This document shows positions 1 to 4,535 of a stretch of DNA of 8,080 nucleotides, in pieces. The notes under the pieces are model-generated. The model saw only the letters and a program-made list of their open reading frames with translations, was not told the DNA's origin and searched no databases. The stretch is from Synechococcales cyanobacterium PMM_0003 (GTDB lineage Bacteria; Cyanobacteriota; Cyanobacteriia; Pseudanabaenales; Pseudanabaenaceae), in NCBI GenBank assembly GCA_949128015.1, contig CASBRC010000133.1, positions 1-8,080 of the forward strand, in the 5' to 3' direction. Positions within the stretch are counted from its first letter, which is position 1. Every line of letters starts with the position of its first letter. Both the position numbers and the translations under genes were made by a program.

Positions 1-33
1 AGCTGTGGCGCACGCTCCGCGTGCGCCACAGCT
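1..33. repeat. Perfect GC-rich hairpin repeat at window edge
   Basis: A perfect 14-bp inverted repeat: the arm AGCTGTGGCGCACG (1-14) pairs with 20-33 around the 5-nt loop CTCCG. It is followed by a T/G-rich tract (TTTTGGTTTTGGG, 34-46). The hairpin at 6917-6966 also ends in TTTGGTTTT and has a matching AAAACCAAA left flank. This copy may therefore be the right-hand part of the same sort of element, cut by the window start. It could also terminate an upstream gene that is not visible here. Confidence 0.75.
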
Positions 34-80
34 TTTGGTTTTGGGTTATTTATTACGTCCACCTACTTACTAAGTGATAT

Positions 81-150
81 GGCTTCGACTCCGCTCAGCC
101 ATCGATGGTTGAGCGGAGCGCTATGATGAGCCTGCCGAACTATCGAAGCC
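81..150. repeat. Nested inverted repeat, dispersed cyanobacterial type
   Basis: The outer arms GGCTTCGA (81-88) and TCGAAGCC (143-150) enclose an inner 12-bp hairpin: CTCCGCTCAGCC (89-100) pairs with 107-118 around the palindromic loop ATCGAT, with one G-T wobble. Between the inner hairpin and the right outer arm are 24 unpaired bases (119-142), as if the element had been extended or rearranged on that side. From memory, repeats beginning GGCTTCGACT.CGCTCAGCC are widespread in cyanobacterial intergenic DNA. Nothing else could be supported in the gene-free stretch 151-237. Confidence 0.65.
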
Positions 151-241
151 AATCTTACAAATAGTTGGCACTTTATTTTCGTGTTCGTCCCTAAGCACTT
201 TTTATTCATTTGCCTCTAGTAAGTTGTTTGCTCAAAGATGT

Positions 242-258
242 ATGATAATGATTATCAT
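242..258. promoter_or_regulatory. Zur box (zinc repressor operator)
   Basis: ATGATAATGATTATCAT is a perfect 17-bp palindrome: TGATAAT (243-249), central G, ATTATCA (251-257), plus one flanking base pair. It matches the known Zur/Fur-family operator pattern TGATAATNATTATCA of cyanobacteria. It lies 22 bp before the preferred znuA start at 280. Zur bound with zinc is expected to block transcription of the zinc operon, with release under zinc limitation. A Fur site is similar in sequence, but the zinc genes downstream make Zur the better call. Confidence 0.88.
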
Positions 259-279
259 TCTTTAAGACAAAATACAAAT

Positions 280-1380
280 ATGCCTTTGAAACTATCTACA
301 AAATCGTCCCTAGGCTCAGAATTAAGCTCTAAAAAGAATTTTAAAGTTTATTCATTGGCGGTGGTAATGGCGATCGCAACTGGATTAACGGCTTGCACCG
401 TGACTGAAGCCAATAAGCCCGTCAGTAGCCCCGCCGCCACAACAGCCCAAACAACTTCTCCTGCTGCAAAAACTGAGGATTTACCCCTAGTTGTTGCCAC
501 TAACTCAGTTTCCTGTGGGTTAGCAAGGCAAATAGCAGGAGATACAATTAATCTCAAATGCTTGATCGAAGCAGGAACCGATCCCCATGTTTATCAGCCC
601 AATCCTGAAGATCGTAAAGCGATCGACTCAGCTAAACTAGTTCTCTATGGTGGCTACGACTTCGAGCCAAGTGTGATCAAACTAATCAACGCAAGTTCCA
701 ATCCTGCGCCAAAAATTGCTGTAAATGAAGTCGCAGTGCCAACTCCTTTAATGACAGAAAACGGACATAGTCACAGTCATGAGAAAGAAGACAAAAAAGA
801 AGATAAAAAAGCTACCAAAGAAGCCGATCCCCATGTGTGGAACAATGCTCAGAATGGCATCAAAATCACTCAGGCAATCAGCAAAAGCTTGAGCACTCTT
901 CGTCCTGACCAAGCAGATGCATATGCTAAAAACACCGCCAAACTCGTCAGTGAACTAGAACAAATTGATATTTGGATCAAGGCTCAAATTGCCACAATTC
1001 CTGAAGCTTCACGCAAGCTTATCACTACTCATGATGCGCTTGGTTATTATGCCGCCGCCTATGGGATTCCCGTTGAAGGCGCTTTAAATGGGATTAGTAC
1101 AGATGAGCAACCAACTCCCACAAGAGTTAAAGACTTGGTAAATGTGATCAAGTCCAGCAAGGTTCCGACAATTTTTGCAGAAGTATCGATCAATCCTAAA
1201 TTGATTAATACTGTCGCGAAAGAAGCGAATGTCAAAGTCTCAGAACGCGAACTTTATACCGATGGATTGGGTGTGAAAGGGAGTGAAGCTGAAACCTACG
1301 CAGGTATGTTGATTGCCAATACTCGCACCATTGTGGAGGGATTGGGAGGAAAGTATACACCTTTTCAATTGAAAAATTAA
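280..1380 (+). CDS. znuA: Zinc ABC transporter substrate-binding lipoprotein, ZnuA type
   Basis: Captures Zn(II) in the periplasm and delivers it to a ZnuBC transporter (cluster 9/A-I binding-protein family). I chose ATG 280 (366 residues) over ATG 238 because the Zur operator at 242-258 would otherwise lie inside the coding sequence. Numbering from ATG 280, the N-terminus has lysines, a hydrophobic stretch and the lipobox LTAC, so Cys39 should be lipidated. The metal-site histidines fit ZnuA: His103 (TDPHVY), His185 (ADPHVW) and His251 (THDALGYY), with Asp328 (YTDGLG) nearby. His at the third position, where manganese binders have Glu, supports zinc. Between His103 and His185 is the ZnuA-type charged loop with HSHSH (163-167) and a Lys/Glu/Asp run. 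Cys79 and Cys94 may form a disulfide (inference). No znuB or znuC is in the window. The stop overlaps the next start. Confidence 0.93.
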   Translation: MPLKLSTKSSLGSELSSKKNFKVYSLAVVMAIATGLTACTVTEANKPVSSPAATTAQTTSPAAKTEDLPLVVATNSVSCGLARQIAGDTINLKCLIEAGTDPHVYQPNPEDRKAIDSAKLVLYGGYDFEPSVIKLINASSNPAPKIAVNEVAVPTPLMTENGHSHSHEKEDKKEDKKATKEADPHVWNNAQNGIKITQAISKSLSTLRPDQADAYAKNTAKLVSELEQIDIWIKAQIATIPEASRKLITTHDALGYYAAAYGIPVEGALNGISTDEQPTPTRVKDLVNVIKSSKVPTIFAEVSINPKLINTVAKEANVKVSERELYTDGLGVKGSEAETYAGMLIANTRTIVEGLGGKYTPFQLKN

Positions 1381-1661
1381 TGATTGGAATGATTAATATT
1401 TTTCCTTCTACAAAGCCTGTTGTTACCTCAGAACAGTTACAGCAGGTAAAGGATTGGCTCTACGAACTATTACAAATTGATAGAGACACGATTATTTCCC
1501 TCAGTCAGTTGCAATGCCAAGAGCCAAACTGTCCGCCAATTCATACTGCGATCGCAATTATGACTAGTCCACCGTGCATACTTCGCATTCATAAAGCGAT
1601 TCCCGATATCACTTGTACTGATGTTTGCGAAGCGATCGCCCTCAAAACTATTAAAGATTGA
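1380..1661 (+). CDS. Small Cys/His hypothetical protein in the zinc operon
   Basis: A 93-residue soluble protein of unknown function. Its ATG overlaps the znuA stop (TAATG), so the two are probably translationally coupled; an alternative start is Met4 (1389). Visible elements are a short helical N-terminal part (about 17-40), then a Cys-rich core with Cys46 and Cys51 (CQEPNCPP), His55, Cys66, His71 (LRIHKAIPD), Cys79 and Cys83. There is no signal peptide or membrane segment. The core resembles, from memory only, short conserved proteins with LxCxEPGCPP and LHKP motifs in cyanobacteria and proteobacteria; I know of no assigned function for them. Its place between a zinc-binding protein and a COG0523 GTPase, under one Zur box, suggests a role in zinc handling such as a chaperone partner or zinc-sparing protein. 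That is inference. Confidence 0.75.
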   Translation: MIGMINIFPSTKPVVTSEQLQQVKDWLYELLQIDRDTIISLSQLQCQEPNCPPIHTAIAIMTSPPCILRIHKAIPDITCTDVCEAIALKTIKD

Positions 1662-1694
1662 TGCAAGACACAACTTTTTAAAACATAAGAGAAC

Positions 1695-2663
1695 ATGATG
1701 ACTACAACCCTAAACCCCATCCCCGTCACCGTCCTCACAGGCTACCTCGGCGCAGGCAAAACCACCCTGCTCAATCGCATTCTCACCCATGAGCATGGCA
1801 AAAAAGTCGCCGTAATTGTCAATGAATTTGGTGAAGTGGGCATCGATCATAAATTGGTGGTCAATGCTGATGAAGAAATCTTTGAGATGAACAATGGTTG
1901 CATTTGTTGCACCGTTCGCGGTGACTTGATTCGGATTATTACGAACCTGATGCGTCGCCGCGACAAATTCGATCATCTAGTAATTGAAACCACAGGACTC
2001 GCTGATCCCGCTCCTGTAATTCAAACCTTCTTTGTCGATGAAGATGTCAGCGCCAAAACCAAACTGGATGCCGTCGTCACAGTCGTTGATGCCAAGCATA
2101 TCTCCCAACATTGGGATGCGGACGAAGCGATCGAGCAAATCGCTTTTGCGGATATCATTTTGCTAAACAAGACTGATTTGGTGACAGAAGAAGAACTAGT
2201 AGAACTAGAACAACGCATCAAAGCCATGAACTTGATGTGTAAAATCTATCGTACTCAAAACTCAGAAATTGATATGGATGCAGTGTTAGGCGTTGGAGCT
2301 TTTGAGCTAGATCGAGCATTGCAAATCGATCCTGAGTTTCTCGGTGAAGATGCTCACGAACATGACGACACGGTGAAATCAGTAGCGATCGTTGAAGAAG
2401 GTGAACTCTATTTGCCCAAGGTAAATGCTTGGATTAGTACATTACTCCGTGAACAAGGTGTCGATATCTTCAGGATGAAAGGTATTCTGAATATCAAAGG
2501 TATTGATGAGCGCTTTGTATTTCAAGGTGTGCATATGCTGTTTGATGGTACTCGCGATCGCCTATGGAAACCTAACGAGCAGCGCCAAAGTGAACTAGTA
2601 TTCATCGGGCGTAACCTTGACGCAGAGCAGTTGAAATCAGATTTTCTTGCTTGCAAAGCATGA
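1695..2663 (+). CDS. COG0523/CobW-family GTPase, putative zinc metallochaperone
   Basis: A G3E-family P-loop GTPase of 322 residues, the usual length. Domain order: Walker [10 protein letters not shown] (16-24), the family metal site CICC (Cys69, Cys71, Cys72), ETTGLADP (98-105), the guanine-specificity motif NKTD (158-161), a short HEHDD stretch (221-225) and a C-terminal CobW_C-type domain (about 230-320). Known members bind zinc at CxCC and use GTP to load metal into client enzymes; Zur-controlled members such as Anabaena ZagA act under zinc limitation. Here it follows znuA and the small Cys protein in the same direction, 33 nt after the small gene, with no second Zur box. It is probably the third gene of the Zur operon. 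The start could also be the adjacent ATG at 1698. It is less likely to be CobW for cobalamin, as no cobalamin gene is near and the zinc context is strong. Confidence 0.9.
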   Translation: MMTTTLNPIPVTVLTGYLGAGKTTLLNRILTHEHGKKVAVIVNEFGEVGIDHKLVVNADEEIFEMNNGCICCTVRGDLIRIITNLMRRRDKFDHLVIETTGLADPAPVIQTFFVDEDVSAKTKLDAVVTVVDAKHISQHWDADEAIEQIAFADIILLNKTDLVTEEELVELEQRIKAMNLMCKIYRTQNSEIDMDAVLGVGAFELDRALQIDPEFLGEDAHEHDDTVKSVAIVEEGELYLPKVNAWISTLLREQGVDIFRMKGILNIKGIDERFVFQGVHMLFDGTRDRLWKPNEQRQSELVFIGRNLDAEQLKSDFLACKA

Positions 2664-2671
2664 TGAACTCA

Positions 2672-2717
2672 AAAAGCAGGTTGCATCACAGAGTGATGCA
2701 ACCTGCTTTTTATTTTT
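2672..2717 (+). terminator. Rho-independent terminator of the zinc operon
   Basis: A perfect 17-bp stem, AAAAGCAGGTTGCATCA (2672-2688) with 2694-2710, closes the 5-nt loop CAGAG. It is followed by the T-rich tail TATTTTTTAT. It begins 8 nt after the GTPase stop, so the zinc operon ends here and the ATPase downstream is transcribed separately. Confidence 0.9.
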
Positions 2718-2755
2718 TATGTTTTGGGATGACATTAGTTCTAGAAAGATCGCGA

Positions 2756-2761
2756 TATAAT
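2756..2761 (+). promoter_or_regulatory. Candidate -10 box for the amino acid ATPase gene
   Basis: A consensus TATAAT lies about 65 nt before the ATG at 2827, in the gap after the zinc-operon terminator. A clear TTGACA-like -35 box is not visible: CATTAG sits at the 17-bp distance (2733-2738). No GTA-N8-TAC NtcA site was found upstream. The assignment rests on the -10 match and position alone. Confidence 0.4.
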
Positions 2762-2826
2762 CCTTATTTACTACAGAAACCATTTTGCGCCTCCTAGCCA
2801 AATCCTAAAAGCAATACTCAATCATC

Positions 2827-3594
2827 ATGCAAGAAACATTAGCCCCAAATCCGTCAATGACTGAGCCGATGATTGTTGCCCAAGACGTGCATAAGTGGTA
2901 TGGCAGCTTTCATGTTCTTAAAGGTGTCAGCCTGACCGTTAATCGTGGTGAAGTGGTGGTAGTTATGGGGCCATCTGGTTCAGGAAAATCCACATTTGCG
3001 AGAACCTTCAATGCTTTAGAAGAATATCAACAGGGCAAGATCACCATTGATGGATTTGAGCTATCGCCAGAGAATAATCGCAATATCGATACAATTCGAC
3101 GCGAAGTAGGTATGGTGTTTCAGCAATTTAATCTATTTCCGCATCTCACTGTTTTGCAAAATATCACCCTCGCACCTTCATGGGTTAGGAAGTGGTCAAA
3201 GACAAAGGCTTCAGAGGTTGCCACGCAATTACTAGAACGGGTTGGTATTTCGCAACAGGCGCATAAATATCCATTACAGCTATCGGGTGGACAGCAACAA
3301 CGAGTTGCGATCGCAAGAGCATTGGCAATGCAGCCCAAAGTGATGCTATTTGATGAACCAACCTCTTCACTCGATCCTGAGATGGTGCGTGAAGTGTTAG
3401 ATGTCATGCGATCGCTGGCTGATTCAGGGATGACAATGGTTGTGGTTACGCATGAGGTTGGCTTTGCCCGTGAAGTTGCCGATCGCATTGTATTTATGGA
3501 TGGTGGGGTGATTGTCGAAGAAGCAATTCCTGAAGAATTTTTCCAAAATCCTAAAGAAGAACGCACGAAGAAATTTTTGTCACAGATTTTATAG
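2827..3594 (+). CDS. Polar amino acid ABC transporter ATPase (GlnQ/BgtA type)
   Basis: The cytoplasmic ATP-hydrolysing subunit of a polar amino acid importer, 255 residues, the family's normal size. All motifs are intact: Walker [10 protein letters not shown] (48-56), Q-loop [10 protein letters not shown] (97-106), ABC signature LSGGQQQR (152-159), Walker B VMLFDEP (172-178), D-loop SLD (181-183) and switch His209 (VTHEV). The family is recognised from HKWYG near the N-terminus, the FNLFPH Q-loop and the C-terminal [16 protein letters not shown]. Sequence around [10 protein letters not shown] resembles cyanobacterial BgtA, which energises glutamine and basic amino acid uptake. No permease or binding-protein gene adjoins, so partners must be encoded elsewhere, as happens with cyanobacterial bgt/nat ATPases. 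The 11-residue extension before Met12 (2860) may not be translated; neither start has a strong ribosome binding site. Substrate is uncertain. Confidence 0.9.
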   Translation: MQETLAPNPSMTEPMIVAQDVHKWYGSFHVLKGVSLTVNRGEVVVVMGPSGSGKSTFARTFNALEEYQQGKITIDGFELSPENNRNIDTIRREVGMVFQQFNLFPHLTVLQNITLAPSWVRKWSKTKASEVATQLLERVGISQQAHKYPLQLSGGQQQRVAIARALAMQPKVMLFDEPTSSLDPEMVREVLDVMRSLADSGMTMVVVTHEVGFAREVADRIVFMDGGVIVEEAIPEEFFQNPKEERTKKFLSQIL

Positions 3595-3599
3595 GAATT

Positions 3600-3675
3600 T
3601 ACAGCAAGTCCCGAATAAACCAAACCCAGATTTTTATAAAAAATCTAGTGGTGGGTTTGTCTGGGACTTGCTGTA
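3600..3675. mobile_element. Small palindromic MITE-like element with TA ends
   Basis: The terminal inverted repeats TACAGCAAGTCCC (3600-3612) and GGGACTTGCTGTA (3663-3675) are perfect over 13 bp including a TA at each end. Inside, CAAACCCA (3621-3628) pairs with TGGGTTTG (3652-3659), and AGATTTTT (3628-3635) pairs with AAAAATCT (3639-3646) around a 3-nt tip. The whole unit can fold as one long hairpin. A non-coding palindrome bounded by TA fits a MITE mobilised by an IS630/Tc1-type transposase, whose target duplication is TA (family knowledge; the match is inferred). It starts 6 nt after the ATPase stop and may also act as its terminator. Confidence 0.6.
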
Positions 3676-3727
3676 GGTGAAAGCATAATCATTTATATAA
3701 TAAATACTAATACTTTGTGTGTATCGA

Positions 3728-3751
3728 TATAATATAAACTTAATTTAAGTT
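3728..3751 (+). promoter_or_regulatory. Candidate promoter -10 with adjoining palindrome, psiE-like gene
   Basis: TATAAT (3728-3733) is followed 3 nt later by a 15-bp palindrome, AACTTAA-T-TTAAGTT (3737-3751), placed where transcription would start. This is about 140 nt before the ATG at 3891, so the leader would be long. No good -35 box is visible. The palindrome could be an operator, but the region is AT-rich and such palindromes arise easily by chance. Confidence 0.35.
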
Positions 3752-3890
3752 CGATGAGTAGATGTCAACTGTCCCTCAAAAATTGCGGTATGAGATTTCG
3801 GGAAACCTATATCAAGCAAGGAATCTAAGGCTCTGACAAATCGCAACAGCGCTTGAAATTAATATCAGCCACCAAAACAAGGAGAAAGCA

Positions 3891-4397
3891 ATGCAAAAGA
3901 CCCCAAATCAAATATCAGGGCAACCGATAACATGGATCGAACGCAGTCTTGTTGTCCGTGCTTTAGAATCTGTCCAAGATTTGATTGTGATCTCCTTGTG
4001 TATTGGATTGTTCGGTGTGATGGTACTTCAGTTAAAAGACATGTTTATATCTTTGCTTAGTCCGTCAAATTTTCATTTTCATGAGATTACTGCTGACATT
4101 TTGTTTGTTCTAATCTTAGTCGAATTATTTAGGCTGTTGATTATCTATCTACAAGAACACCGTATTTCTATTGGTGTAGCTGTAGAAGTTTCTATCGTTT
4201 CCGTACTAAGAGAAGTAATTGTCCGTGGTGCTTTAGAAACTCCTTGGGTTCAGATTCTTTCAACTGGAGGCTTTCTGTTAGTATTGGCAGTTCTGCTTGT
4301 AGTCAGAGTATGGATACCACCGACATTTGAAGGTATCGATCCTGAAACAAGAATTGTCCAAGCGTATAACGCTCAGAAAGAAATATCAAAAAATTAA
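3891..4397 (+). CDS. PsiE-family inner-membrane protein
   Basis: A 168-residue membrane protein of the phosphate-starvation-inducible PsiE family (COG3431), molecular role unknown. Four hydrophobic segments are visible: about 31-52, 70-87, 92-111 and 119-142. The family-like stretch ELFRLLIIYLQEHRI (78-92), VAVEV (96-100) and the VLREVIVRG turn (105-113) sit in segments 2-3. The Arg/Glu-containing N-terminus and the hydrophilic tail after 143 are probably cytoplasmic. The start is well supported: AAGGAG (3879-3884) lies 6 nt before the ATG. The gene stands alone, with the MITE-like element upstream and a hairpin terminator downstream, and is convergent with the caspase-like gene. The family name comes from E. 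coli; I saw no convincing Pho box here, so phosphate control should not be assumed. Confidence 0.8.
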   Translation: MQKTPNQISGQPITWIERSLVVRALESVQDLIVISLCIGLFGVMVLQLKDMFISLLSPSNFHFHEITADILFVLILVELFRLLIIYLQEHRISIGVAVEVSIVSVLREVIVRGALETPWVQILSTGGFLLVLAVLLVVRVWIPPTFEGIDPETRIVQAYNAQKEISKN

Positions 4398-4404
4398 TTT
4401 ATAT

Positions 4405-4447
4405 CAAAAAGGTAGAGGTAGCGCGAAGCGCCGCCTCTGCCTTTTTG
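4405..4447. terminator. Hairpin repeat acting as a likely bidirectional terminator
   Basis: An imperfect 19-bp stem runs from CAAAAAGGTAGAGG (from 4405) to CCTCTGCCTTTTTG (to 4447), with loop CGAAG (4424-4428), one A-C mismatch and T-G wobbles. It lies 8 nt after the PsiE-family stop. A-rich and T-rich arm ends give a T run on either strand, so it can end that gene and also the convergent caspase-like gene. Its core GCGCGAAGCGCCGCC (4421-4435) recurs exactly at 6936-6950, so this is a dispersed repeat used as a terminator. Confidence 0.7.
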
Positions 4448-4470
4448 GCTTTAAAGATGCTCAATCTGCT

Positions 4471-4535
4471 GTAAAGACATGCGATCGCAATTTGGATAAA
4501 CGAAAAATGCGATCGCAGATTTATGGAGTCTTTAC
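4471..4535. repeat. Inverted repeat enclosing two HIP1 sites
   Basis: The outer arms GTAAAGAC (4471-4478) and GTCTTTAC (4528-4535) enclose two copies of TGCGATCGCA (4480-4489 and 4508-4517), which are self-complementary and can pair with each other. The right outer arm overlaps the stop codon of the minus-strand caspase-like gene (4532-4534). A hairpin in the end of that transcript is possible. There is no T run beside it, so it is not a typical terminator. Confidence 0.45.

Noticed and set aside
1..237. CRISPR array or small RNA gene in the gene-free start
   Set aside because: There are only two unrelated inverted repeats. No regularly spaced direct repeats, promoter or terminator arrangement supports either.
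1695..2663. CobW for cobalamin synthesis
   Set aside because: The family is shared, but the Zur box, znuA linkage and absence of cobalamin genes favour a zinc-related COG0523 member.
2712..2826. NtcA site for nitrogen control of the ATPase gene
   Set aside because: No GTA-N8-TAC match was found near the candidate -10 box.
3120..3623. 167-codon minus-strand reading frame
   Set aside because: It is antisense to the intact ABC ATPase. Its sequence is rich in Ser, Thr and Cys with no recognisable motif, as expected from the complement of a real gene.
3739..3751. Possible Pho box (CTTAATTT) before the PsiE-family gene
   Set aside because: Cyanobacterial Pho boxes are tandem 8-bp repeats with 3-bp spacers. 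Only one partial unit is seen, and it is better described as a simple AT palindrome.
3762..3836. 24-codon reading frame upstream of the PsiE-family gene
   Set aside because: It begins with ATG and ends at TGA, but has no ribosome binding site, no recognisable peptide and a chance-level length; there is no ground for a leader peptide.
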